Source: Chloroflexota bacterium (GTDB lineage: Bacteria; Chloroflexota; Anaerolineae; Anaerolineales; Anaerolineaceae). From it: DNA of 64,000 nt. This document shows positions 43,623-51,683 of the stretch, one piece after another. The notes below the pieces were generated by a model. The model searched no databases. It was not told the DNA's origin and saw only the letters and a program-made list of their open reading frames with translations. The position numbers and the translations under genes were made by a program. The stretch covers positions 811,744-875,743 of the forward strand of contig SLTK01000009.1 of NCBI GenBank assembly GCA_004347695.1. Reading direction: 5' to 3'. Position 1 is the stretch's first letter. Each line of letters opens with the position of its first letter.

Positions 43623-44689
43623 AAAAGACCCTTAAATTAATAATTCCCGTCATTGTGATCCTATTATTCCTGGCTGTTCCCGCCGCTGCGCTGGCCCAAC
43701 CGTTGTACCAGACCGGGCAGGTCACCTCAGGTGATCAGGTCATCTTTGGGGATAACTACGTCCTGCAATCCGGCCAGATTTTGAACGGCGACCTGGTTGT
43801 ACTGGGCGGAAACGCCACCATTGCAAGCGGCGCAACGGTAAACGGCGATATTGCCTTGCTGGGAGGCAACCTCGATCTGACAGGCAGCGTCATTGGGGAT
43901 ATTGCCGCCATTGGCGCAAATGTTTCCCTTGCCAAAGGCGCACTGGTGTCCGGCGAAGTGGTCAGTATGGGCGGGAATGTCACCGGCGCAGAGTGGGGAA
44001 CCATTCGCGGCGGCATTCGCACCTTCACCCCACGCGCGCTCTTATTTGACGGGGATGCCTTCCGTTTTCCGCAAACGGATCAAACCTCTCCCGCTAACAC
44101 CATTAGCGGCTGGATCCTTGGGTTCCTTGGAAAGACCATGCAGCTTCTGGCAATGGCCGTGCTGGCAGTAATTGTGGTGTTGTTACTGCCCCGCCCTGCA
44201 AACCGGGTAGCTGACTCGATTGCCAACCAACCCTGGATGAGCGGCGGCGCCGGTTTCCTGACATTGCTGGTAGCGCCTTTTGTTCTGCTCATTTTGACCA
44301 TTACAATCATTCTGATTCCCCTCACCATCCTGGCAGTGCTGGCGCTGGCAGTAGCAATCATCTTCGGCTGGATTGCGCTCGGGTTCCAGGTCGGCCGGCG
44401 CATGGAGGTCCTGTTCAAAACAGAATGGGCAGACGCTGTTTCAGCCGGTATTGGCACGCTAGTACTTGGAATCGTGGTTGGTGTGCTGGGCTATGTGCCG
44501 TGTGTGGGTTGGCTGCTCGGATTTGTAGCGGCCTGCGCCGGATTGGGTGGAGTGGTGCTGAGCGGATTTGGCAGCCGCACCGCCGCACCTACCGGCACCC
44601 CGCCAGCGCCGGTTATCGAGGTTATTCCGCCTTCCAGCCCTGCGCCCGCAGCGTCGCCGGATGTGGATGATAATTCCAATAAACTTTAA
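43619..44689 (+). CDS. Exported bactofilin-like (polymer-forming) membrane protein
   Basis: 356 residues with a signal peptide (about 1-26, ending ALA). Residues 35-140 form a repeating beta-helix with short G-x-V/I units (ILNGDLVVLGGNATIASG, VNGDIALLGGNLDLTG, VIGDIAAIGANVSLAKG), the pattern of bactofilin/polymer-forming domains, but here on the outer face. Four hydrophobic helices (about 170-320) follow, and a Pro/Ala-rich tail ends the protein. Similar domain pairs occur in envelope proteins; their role is not known. It belongs to the sigma/anti-sigma operon (four-base overlap) and could be a target or sensor of that system. Confidence 0.78.
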   Translation: MKKTLKLIIPVIVILLFLAVPAAALAQPLYQTGQVTSGDQVIFGDNYVLQSGQILNGDLVVLGGNATIASGATVNGDIALLGGNLDLTGSVIGDIAAIGANVSLAKGALVSGEVVSMGGNVTGAEWGTIRGGIRTFTPRALLFDGDAFRFPQTDQTSPANTISGWILGFLGKTMQLLAMAVLAVIVVLLLPRPANRVADSIANQPWMSGGAGFLTLLVAPFVLLILTITIILIPLTILAVLALAVAIIFGWIALGFQVGRRMEVLFKTEWADAVSAGIGTLVLGIVVGVLGYVPCVGWLLGFVAACAGLGGVVLSGFGSRTAAPTGTPPAPVIEVIPPSSPAPAASPDVDDNSNKL

Positions 44690-44736
44690 GCAGCACAAAT
44701 CCATTGAATATGAATGTTTTTCAGAGGAGAAAGAAA

Positions 44737-45588
44737 ATGAGAAAAATCGCGATTACCCTGGTTATCCTGGTACTCGTTGGAGCTACCCTTGCCTGTTCGT
44801 TCACAATCGATACCGATAACGTTAAGCTGGGTGAAACTCAGGTACTGGACATAAACGAGCCGGTCCCAGCCGATCTGGCGGGTGCTCGCGTTGAAATCGA
44901 AATGGGTGCTGGAAAATTAAATGTCGCTGGCGGTGCGCGGGGATTAGTCGAAGGCACAATTACCTACAACGTATTTGGCTGGACGCCTGAAGTTACCCGC
45001 AGTGACGGCAGCGTGAGCATCCTGCAGGGACGCCTGGAAGACATCAAGGTCCCCAATAAGGATGTGGTAAACGACTGGGATCTTTTGCTAGGCGCATTTC
45101 CGACCGATCTGGAAATTTCTGCGGGAGCGTATGAAGGTTTGATCGACTTGAGCGGGGTGGCGCTGACCAACCTGAAGATCACCGACGGAGCCAGCAAAGC
45201 GACCGTGGAATTCAACAGCCCCAACCCGGTTACCATGGAAAGCTTTAGCTACAAAACCGGAGCTTCTCAAGTCAAAATCTACGGCATTGGCAATGCCAAC
45301 ACCCCTCAGTTCACCTTTGACGGTGGCGCCGGAGATTACACACTTGATTTCTCCGGTACGCTAAAGCAGGATATGGCTGCCAAAGTGACCTCGGGGGTGA
45401 GCAAAATCGAAATCATCATCCCTGAAAATGTCCCTGCCCGAGTCACCATCTCCGGGGGCCTGAATAATGTCGCTCCCAGCGGTACCTGGTCGATCACCGG
45501 CAGCGTTTACGAGAAAACCGGCACAGGACCGCGAATTGATATCACGATCGATATGGGCGTCGGCTCCCTGGATTTAATTTCCCAATAA
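44737..45588 (+). CDS. Lipoprotein with a toastrack/LiaF-like beta domain
   Basis: 283 residues from ATG 44737, which has cagaggagaaag upstream; an earlier in-frame ATG at 44704 lies within the gap after the previous gene and has no site. The lipobox is ATLAC with C20 lipidated. The rest is a right-handed beta stack rich in short strands (VEIEMGAGKLNVAGG, LEISAGAYEGLIDLSG, SKATVEFNSPN, FTFDGGAGDYTLDFSG, ITIDMGVGSLDLIS), typical of toast_rack (DUF2154/DUF4097-like) domains, which also form the LiaF C-terminus in envelope stress sensing. It is the last gene of the ECF operon, followed by a strong terminator. Confidence 0.8.
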   Translation: MRKIAITLVILVLVGATLACSFTIDTDNVKLGETQVLDINEPVPADLAGARVEIEMGAGKLNVAGGARGLVEGTITYNVFGWTPEVTRSDGSVSILQGRLEDIKVPNKDVVNDWDLLLGAFPTDLEISAGAYEGLIDLSGVALTNLKITDGASKATVEFNSPNPVTMESFSYKTGASQVKIYGIGNANTPQFTFDGGAGDYTLDFSGTLKQDMAAKVTSGVSKIEIIIPENVPARVTISGGLNNVAPSGTWSITGSVYEKTGTGPRIDITIDMGVGSLDLISQ

Positions 45589-45616
45589 AGACCGATTAGT
45601 TGCAAATGTAGCTGAG

Positions 45617-45655
45617 CCTGGCGGCGGAGTATGATTCCGCCGCCAGGTTTGTTTG
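45617..45655 (+). terminator. Rho-independent terminator of the second ECF operon
   Basis: Perfect 12-bp arms CCTGGCGGCGGA (45617-45628) and TCCGCCGCCAGG (45636-45647), followed by TTTGTTTG. It lies 28 bases after the lipoprotein stop. Confidence 0.88.
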
Positions 45656-45734
45656 TCGGGCTGCCGGATTTGATCCGAATTCGAACCGAGTTATGTAGAT
45701 AACATTACGGGTTCTTTCGCAGAACTCTGATGGA

Positions 45735-47054
45735 TTGCCCCTTGCGGAGAAATCCGATTGGGTCTATATTCAGCCCGATATTTCTCAACTTTTCAACATT
45801 TTGGGGCTTCCAGTGGTCCTTTTTAGTCCAAATTTATGGATCACGCTGCTTATCGTTGCGCTTACCTACATCGGCGTGGCGTTTGGGCGTTTCCCTTCCC
45901 TCCGTTCCAACCGCACAACCATCGCTCTGGTTGGGGTTGGTTTGTTATTGCTTACGCGTCAATTAGCTTTTAGCGATCTGGGCAGCTATCTGGATATCGA
46001 TACGCTGGTGCTGCTCTTTGCCATGATGATCATCAATGCCAACCTGCGGCTGGCTGGCTTTTTCGGTCTGGCAGGCAATGCCCTGCTGCGTCTGACGCGC
46101 AATCCGCGCCTGTTTTTGGCGCTGGAAATCTTAATCGCCGGGTTGTTCTCCGCACTGTTTTTAAATGACACCATCTGTTTGATGCTTACTCCGTTGATTC
46201 TGGAATTGACGCTGGCCATCGAGCTCAATCCGCTGCCTTACCTGATCGCCCTGGCAACGGCAGCCAACATTGGGTCCGTAGCTACTTTGACCGGCAACCC
46301 GCAGAACATGATCATCGGGGTGGCCTCAGGGATCAAATTTCTCGATTTCACCCTGGCCCTGGCGCCTATTGCACTATTGAGTCTGGCAGGCATCTGGATT
46401 GTGTTGATCAAAATGTACCCGCAGGAATTTTCGAAGCACAGTACCTTTAAAATCCAACCGGCCAGCCGGGTACCTTATTACCCATCCTTGCTCATCAAAT
46501 GTATGGTCATTTTGGCGTTGTTATTGATCGCCTTCTTGCTGGGCGCGCCGGTGGCCGAATCCGCCTTTATCGCTGCCTGTGCATTGTTGGTCACCCGGCG
46601 GGTCAAGCCTGAAAAAGTGTTTGCCGAAATCGACTGGGGCTTGCTCGTTCTTTTCGCTGCGCTTTTTGTAGTAACCGGGTCATTGGAAGCCAATGGGATT
46701 ACTGCACGATTGTCTGATTTGACCGCCAGGACCGGGCTGGTGAACGCATTCAGCCTGTCAACCATCAGCCTGGTGTTGAGCAACCTTGTCTCCAACGTTC
46801 CGGCCGTGCTGTTGCTGCGACCGCTGGTGGCCGGGTTGGAAAACCCCATTCCCGGATGGCTAACCCTGGCAGCTTCATCTACACTGGCAGGCAACTTGAC
46901 CCTGCTTGGCAGTGTGGCCAATTTGATCGTGGCTGAATCCGCCGCACGGCGCAATGTCCGGCTTGGTTTTTGGGAATATACTCGGGCAGGGATCCTGATC
47001 ACCTTGTTTTCCATGGTGATAAGCGTGATTTGGATAACGCTTTTCCTGTGGTAG
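45735..47054 (+). CDS. ArsB/NhaD-superfamily ion permease
   Basis: 439 residues with about eleven helices. DIDTLVLLFAMMIINANLRL, LNDTICLMLTPLILEL and ATAANIGSVATLTGNPQNM are the two-fold repeated motifs of the ion-transporter superfamily (the last holding the N-P pair of the reentrant loop), and the second repeat has DWGLLVLFAALFVV and VSNVPAVLLLRPLV then TLAGNLTLLGSVANLI. Members export arsenite or exchange sodium or citrate; no ars genes are near and the ATPase ArsA is absent, so a Na+ or dicarboxylate substrate is equally likely. The start is TTG 45735 with a poor site and could be later. It stands alone. Confidence 0.8.
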   Translation: MPLAEKSDWVYIQPDISQLFNILGLPVVLFSPNLWITLLIVALTYIGVAFGRFPSLRSNRTTIALVGVGLLLLTRQLAFSDLGSYLDIDTLVLLFAMMIINANLRLAGFFGLAGNALLRLTRNPRLFLALEILIAGLFSALFLNDTICLMLTPLILELTLAIELNPLPYLIALATAANIGSVATLTGNPQNMIIGVASGIKFLDFTLALAPIALLSLAGIWIVLIKMYPQEFSKHSTFKIQPASRVPYYPSLLIKCMVILALLLIAFLLGAPVAESAFIAACALLVTRRVKPEKVFAEIDWGLLVLFAALFVVTGSLEANGITARLSDLTARTGLVNAFSLSTISLVLSNLVSNVPAVLLLRPLVAGLENPIPGWLTLAASSTLAGNLTLLGSVANLIVAESAARRNVRLGFWEYTRAGILITLFSMVISVIWITLFLW

Positions 47055-47350
47055 CTGGCTTATCTCGATAGAATCGAACGCCATTCGTAATGGTCGAATG
47101 AGCCTAATCTGGTTCTGTTGAGTTTCGGGCTGATACCTCAGAGATAGGACATATACCTTCTCATCGCCTCAACCCAACCTGCCGATACTGGAGCAGAGCT
47201 TATTCTGCGCCTGGACAAAGATTCGGGTAGGGTGCTGTTCACCCCGAGTGATCGGTATGGTTCTAGAAATAATTCGCGCTTATCCCGAACTTACCGGGGT
47301 GAACGCACCAAAAAAACGGGATTTATTGGAGAATCAGGGATGGTTTTACT
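47055..47350. other. Intergenic region with an inverted repeat
   Basis: About 296 bases with no supported gene. An inverted repeat GGTGCTGTTCACCCCG (47231-47246) and CGGGGTGAACGCACC (47295-47309), with one unpaired base, encloses 48 bases. No T-run follows on either strand, so it is not a plain terminator. A 120-residue open frame covers it on the plus strand but has no coding look. Confidence 0.5.
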
Positions 47351-48268
47351 TTACTCTGGCAGGTCGAGGGAGCATTCCAGGTCGTAGAGATAAATATTCT
47401 CGTTCGTCCGCACGGCAATCAACTGTGAGTCCGGCGACCATTTCGACTCTTGCACAAATCCCAGATCCAGGGACAGCCGGTACTTGTAGCCCTCATCCGG
47501 GGCTGCCAACCAGGCCAGATCGTCATTATCCACATAAAATACCCGGCTGCCATCCGGCGATGCATTCGCCAACAGCCAATCCGGGTTGGCAGCTACGCCG
47601 CTCTGGTTGAGCGCAATTTCCAGGCTGGTATCATCCTGTTTGCGGCCGGTCTGTATAACTTGCTGGCCTTGCCCGGATACGCTGATTTCTACCAGGCGCG
47701 AGCAATCCACACCGCAGGTCTCGTTTACCTGAATACGATTGTTGTCCGTCCAGCGCACGATCCCCTTGGCGCTGCCAAAATCGTCGGTAGCGGCTCCTGC
47801 GGCATACAAATCCAACGGAGTGAAGTCAGAGGTCAGCAATATAATGACTGTATACAGATTTTCGGTGGTATGCAGCGCGGTAAACGCAATCCGGCTGCCG
47901 TCCGGAGCCCAGGTGATATCGCCGGTGACTTTGGTGTCTCTCGTGGCGCGGATTTCACCGGTTTCCATGGATAACAGCGTTAAATTACCGGTATACCACC
48001 CCCAATGATTATTGAACGGAGCAATGTAGGCAAAAATTTGCCCGTCAGGGCTCCACCCCATCAAGTCACCGGCCGGCGGATCGACCTGAATGGTCGGGAA
48101 GCTACGTACCAGGCAGGCAGTTGAAACGCTTACCCGCAGACCCTCATCGGGATCAGTAGTTGGCAGTGCGGTTGGAGTAGGCTCCCCGGCATTGGGATCG
48201 GTACCCAGCACGGAACAGCCCGCCAGAATCAGCCCGCATATCAGGTTAAGAAGGACAATCCGCCGCAC
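47351..48268 (-). CDS. Lipoprotein with WD40-like (TolB/PD40) beta-propeller
   Basis: 305 residues. The lipobox ILAGC gives C18 as the lipidation site, followed by a Thr/Pro spacer (about 25-45). The rest is a beta-propeller with recurring W-S/A-P-D-G/S units: GWSPDGQIFAYIAPF, TWAPDGSRIAFTALH, VRWTDNNRIQVN, NASPDGSRVFYVDN and KWSPDSQLIAVRTN. C50, C187, C192 and C298 may form disulfides outside the membrane. Such propellers bind peptides or partners; no enzyme function is seen. It is 10 bases beyond the end of nadD on the same strand and probably its cotranscript. Confidence 0.82.
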   Translation of the reverse strand: MRRIVLLNLICGLILAGCSVLGTDPNAGEPTPTALPTTDPDEGLRVSVSTACLVRSFPTIQVDPPAGDLMGWSPDGQIFAYIAPFNNHWGWYTGNLTLLSMETGEIRATRDTKVTGDITWAPDGSRIAFTALHTTENLYTVIILLTSDFTPLDLYAAGAATDDFGSAKGIVRWTDNNRIQVNETCGVDCSRLVEISVSGQGQQVIQTGRKQDDTSLEIALNQSGVAANPDWLLANASPDGSRVFYVDNDDLAWLAAPDEGYKYRLSLDLGFVQESKWSPDSQLIAVRTNENIYLYDLECSLDLPE

Positions 48269-48277
48269 AGCCGCTCC

Positions 48278-48901
48278 CTACTTTCCCTCTTCCTGGATGC
48301 CAACCGGCCGGTAGAGGTTAAACGCTTCCACCAGGTCAAAGACCCGCTGCGGGAGAAAATAACGGTAGGTTTGGCCTGCTGCAGCGCGCTGGCGAATCTG
48401 TCTGGCGGAAATTTCCACCAAGGGTGAGTCTATAAATTGCACTTTGGCGGTGATACCCGGGATGTCGCGCTCCAATGCGGCCAAATCCACTTCAATGGCT
48501 GGCCGGTGCATAACGCCATAGCCGCCAACCCGGGCAGTCAAATCCTGTGGGGTGTGCCAGGAAATCAGGTCGCGCAGCGAATCGCTGCCGAACAGATAAA
48601 TGAGTGCGGCTTGCGCATACTGTTCCTGTAAAATCCGGACGGTATCGACCGCATAATGCGGGCCAGGACGATCGATTTCGACCCTGGAGATTTCGAAGGC
48701 GGAGTTGTCCGCCAGAGCAGCCTGCAACAACTGCAGCCGGACATCCACCGGGGAAATGACCTGGCCTTGTTTATGCGGTGGATCGGCGGTCAAAGCCCAC
48801 AGCACCTTGTCCAGCTTAAGTTGTTCCAGCGCTTCTGCCGCCAGGATCAAATGGCCAATATGAGGAGGGTCGAATGTGCCGCCAAATATACCAATGCGCA
48901 T
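48278..48901 (-). CDS. nadD: Nicotinate-nucleotide adenylyltransferase
   Basis: 207 residues from ATG 48901, placed by homology to the family start RIGIFGGTFDPPHIGHLILA, which contains the nucleotidyltransferase HxGH motif (HIGH). An earlier in-frame ATG (48934) lies inside the obg gene. Other marks are DPPHKQ near 43, FGSDSLRDLISWH near 108 and LVEISARQIRQRAA near 165 (equivalent of ISSTxIR). It joins ATP and nicotinate mononucleotide into deamido-NAD. It sits four bases after the obg stop, the common obg-nadD order. Confidence 0.95.
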   Translation of the reverse strand: MRIGIFGGTFDPPHIGHLILAAEALEQLKLDKVLWALTADPPHKQGQVISPVDVRLQLLQAALADNSAFEISRVEIDRPGPHYAVDTVRILQEQYAQAALIYLFGSDSLRDLISWHTPQDLTARVGGYGVMHRPAIEVDLAALERDIPGITAKVQFIDSPLVEISARQIRQRAAAGQTYRYFLPQRVFDLVEAFNLYRPVGIQEEGK

Positions 48902-48905
48902 ATGG

Positions 48906-50174
48906 TCAATCCTGCCACTCCAGTTCATGGTCATCGCCGATGTAAACCGTGTCGCCGTTTTCGATGCCCATTTCTCGCAGCCGGTCTTCTACGCCAAGGG
49001 TCTCGATCAGTTTTTGGAAGCGCCGCACGGAGCCCTCGAACTCCCAGTAGGTCATCTTGGCGGCGCGCTCGATTGCAACCCCGGAAACCTTGTAGCCGCC
49101 GTCGTCCGTGCGGGTGACCACGAATGCGCGCGGGTCCTCGGCCGGGCGATAAACCGGCAATTCCCTGACCACGACCGGCTCTGGCGCAGTTTGCAGCAAT
49201 TCGACGCATTTCCACAGAATTGGATCCAGCCCGGTACGCGCCATGGCGGATACCGCCACCGGGTCAGTTACTCCATGGGCCATTAGCTGCTTTTTAATCG
49301 CAGGCCAGCGTTCCTGCACTTCCGGCAGATCAATTTTATTCAATGCCACGATTACCGGTTTCTTGCTCAATTCCGGATCGAAAAGCGCCAGCTCAGAATT
49401 GATTTGCGCATAATCCACCAATGGATCTTCAGATAACCCGTCAAGCAGGTGGATAAGTACCCGTGTGCGCTGGATATGCCGCAGAAAGGCGTCTCCCAAT
49501 CCAACTCCTTCATGCGCTCCTTCGATCAAGCCGGGGATATCTGCCAGCACCAGGGTGGTTTCCATGTTGAGTTCGGCCACACCCAGGTTGGGTTCGATGG
49601 TGGTGAACGGGTAATTGGCAATCTTTGGGCGCGCATTGGTCACCGCAGCCAAAAAACTCGACTTGCCGGCATTGGGCACGCCGACCAGCCCTACGTCGGC
49701 GATCAATTTGAGCTCCAGGCGCAGGTTGCGCTCTTCAGCGGGATAGCCTTTTTCGGCAGTGCGCGGCGCCTGGTTGCGTGATGATGCAAAATGCGGATTC
49801 CCGCGTCCGCCGCGGCCGCCCTTGCATACCACCAACCGCTGCCCGGCTTCGGTCAGGTCGCCGATCAGTTCGCCGGTGATTCCATCGTAAATGACGGTTC
49901 CCGGCGGAACCGGTACGATCAAATCTTCTGCCGACCGCCCGGTCATATCATTGATGCCGCCTTTTTTGCCGTCCTCAGCAATAAATTTGCGCTGGTAACG
50001 GAAATTAACCAGCGTATTCAGGGTTGGCACCACCTGCAGAATCACATCCCCGCCGCGTCCGCCGTCGCCGCCGTCCGGGCCGCCGCGGTTCACGTATTTT
50101 TCACGGTGGAAATGGACAAAGCCGTCCCCGCCTTTGCCAGATCGAACAAAAATTGCTGCTTCATCAATGAACAT
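48906..50174 (-). CDS. obg: GTPase Obg/CgtA
   Basis: 422 residues. The Gly-rich Obg fold occupies residues 1-157 (GGDGFVHFHREKYVNRGGPD, GGRGGRGNPHFASS). The G domain follows: G1 GVPNAGKSSFL near 166, G3 DIPGLIEGAHEGVGLG near 212, G4 NKID near 284, G5 SAMARTG near 310. A C-terminal OCT domain (about 345-422) is present, as in Gram-positive-like Obg. It is an essential GTPase for 50S ribosome assembly and stress control. It lies between the cpgS-like gene and nadD on the minus strand. A 28-base perfect palindrome lies just upstream. Confidence 0.96.
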   Translation of the reverse strand: MFIDEAAIFVRSGKGGDGFVHFHREKYVNRGGPDGGDGGRGGDVILQVVPTLNTLVNFRYQRKFIAEDGKKGGINDMTGRSAEDLIVPVPPGTVIYDGITGELIGDLTEAGQRLVVCKGGRGGRGNPHFASSRNQAPRTAEKGYPAEERNLRLELKLIADVGLVGVPNAGKSSFLAAVTNARPKIANYPFTTIEPNLGVAELNMETTLVLADIPGLIEGAHEGVGLGDAFLRHIQRTRVLIHLLDGLSEDPLVDYAQINSELALFDPELSKKPVIVALNKIDLPEVQERWPAIKKQLMAHGVTDPVAVSAMARTGLDPILWKCVELLQTAPEPVVVRELPVYRPAEDPRAFVVTRTDDGGYKVSGVAIERAAKMTYWEFEGSVRRFQKLIETLGVEDRLREMGIENGDTVYIGDDHELEWQD

Positions 50175-50241
50175 TCATACCGCCATCCACAATTCTACTC
50201 AAACCAATTATACCCTCTGGATGCCATCTTCCCTGGCAGAC

Positions 50242-50269
50242 GTAGGGGCGGCTCGCGAGCCGCCCCTAC
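50242..50269. repeat. Perfect 28-bp palindrome between cpgS-like gene and obg
   Basis: GTAGGGGCGGCTCG followed by its exact reverse complement. It lies 53 bases beyond the stop of the cpgS-like gene on the minus strand, but no T-run follows on either strand, so it is a REP-like element more than a terminator. Degenerate relatives are at 7171-7254 and 7345-7374. Confidence 0.75.
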
Positions 50270-50321
50270 CGAACAATCATTCCTGGTTTCGCGTTCGAGA
50301 AATCTTTACGAGACGCGCTTC

Positions 50322-51638
50322 CTACTTCGCGAACTTCGCTTTGAGAATGTCTTCCAAAGTCGGTTTACCGATCTCCTGCAGTTCATAGCGAACACGCTGC
50401 ATCGGTTTGGTGACCTTGATGACGCGATTCAAGTCAATCGGGGTAGCCGAGATGACCAGATCCACATCCGCATTGTTAATGGTTTGTTCCAGATCACGGG
50501 TCTGCTCATCGCCATAGCCCATGGCGGGCAGGATCGGACCGGTACCGGAATACTTCTCGTAGGTTGTGATAATCGAACCCACCGCAAATGGGCGCGGGTC
50601 AACGATTTCGGCGGCGCCAAAGCGGCGAGCAGCAACCCAACCGGCTCCGTAAGTCATTTCACCGTGGGTCAGCGTCGGGCCGTCTTCGATCACCAGCACA
50701 CGTTTTCCCTGGATGGCCGCCGGGTCGTCCACGAATAACGGGGAGGCAGCCTCGATGACGGTCGCATTCGGGTTGAGTTCGCGGATGCTCTCGCGCACGG
50801 CAATCACCGAGTCAGGATTGGCCGTATCGACCTTGTTGATCACGAATACATTGGCGCGGCGCATATTGGTCTCGCCAGGATGGTAGCGGCGCTCGTGTCC
50901 CGCGCGATGCGGATCAACAACCACGATGGACAGGTCATCCTTGTAGAACGAGAAATCATTGTTGCCGCCGTCCCACAGGATTACATCCACTTCCTTCTCG
51001 GCAGCCCGCAGGATTTTCTCATAATCCACGCCGGCGTACACGATCACCCCATTATCGAGGTGCGGTTCGTATTCCTCGCGCTCCTCGATGGTGCAATCAT
51101 GTTTGTCGAGGTCCGAATAATCGGCAAAGCGCTGCACAGCCTGTTTCACCAGATCGCCGTAGGGCATGGGATGGCGAATGGCAGCCACTTTCAGGCCCAT
51201 GTCGCGCAGGATGAGCGAAACGCGGCGGGTGGTTTGCGACTTGCCGGAGCCGGTGCGCACCGCGCATACCGAAACAACCGGTTTGGTGGATGCAATCTGG
51301 GTGGTTTCAACGCCCATCAGGCGGAAATCCGCGCCGGCTGCCAACACCTGCGAGGCTTTGTGCATGACGGTTTCGTGCGAGACATCACTATAAGCAAAAA
51401 TTACCTGTTCAACCTTTAAGTCTTTGATGAGGTGAACGAGTTCGGATTCCGGATATATGGGGATTCCACCAGGATAGAGTTTGCCTGCCAACTCCTCCGG
51501 GTAGCGCCGGCCTTCGATGTTTGGAATCTGGGTCGCGGTAAAAGCTACCACCTGGTAGCCGGGGTTATCGCGGAAATAGACGTTGAAATTATGGAAGTCT
51601 CTTCCAGCGGCGCCCATGATCAGGGTTCGAATGCTCAT
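50322..51638 (-). CDS. Cyclic 2,3-diphosphoglycerate synthetase-like GTPase
   Basis: 438 residues with a clear ribosome site (aaaggagatc). The N-terminal 120 residues form a Rossmann-like domain (TLIMGAAGRDFHNFNVYFRD). The centre has a P-loop, CAVRTGSGKSQTTRRVSLIL (about 125-145), with further blocks ILWDGGNNDFSFYKDDLSIV and VFVINKVDTANPDSV (NKVD as in G4). The pattern matches cPGS, which in methanogens makes the thermoprotectant cyclic 2,3-diphosphoglycerate; bacterial homologues of this size are widely annotated the same way, but their role is not proven. It lies between argS and obg. The window also holds gap and pgk, which make the substrate pool, but not next to it. Confidence 0.82.
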   Translation of the reverse strand: MSIRTLIMGAAGRDFHNFNVYFRDNPGYQVVAFTATQIPNIEGRRYPEELAGKLYPGGIPIYPESELVHLIKDLKVEQVIFAYSDVSHETVMHKASQVLAAGADFRLMGVETTQIASTKPVVSVCAVRTGSGKSQTTRRVSLILRDMGLKVAAIRHPMPYGDLVKQAVQRFADYSDLDKHDCTIEEREEYEPHLDNGVIVYAGVDYEKILRAAEKEVDVILWDGGNNDFSFYKDDLSIVVVDPHRAGHERRYHPGETNMRRANVFVINKVDTANPDSVIAVRESIRELNPNATVIEAASPLFVDDPAAIQGKRVLVIEDGPTLTHGEMTYGAGWVAARRFGAAEIVDPRPFAVGSIITTYEKYSGTGPILPAMGYGDEQTRDLEQTINNADVDLVISATPIDLNRVIKVTKPMQRVRYELQEIGKPTLEDILKAKFAK

Positions 51639-51683
51639 ACGTTTGGATCTCCTTTGAATGTGAATATAGATTAGGAATCTGTT

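Noticed and set aside
45735-47054. Arsenite efflux pump ArsB as a specific call
   Set aside because: No arsenic genes are nearby and the superfamily motifs are shared with Na+ and dicarboxylate carriers, so only a family-level call is justified.
47248-47610. 120-residue open frame on the plus strand
   Set aside because: It mostly overlaps the beta-propeller lipoprotein gene on the other strand and starts in a structured non-coding region.
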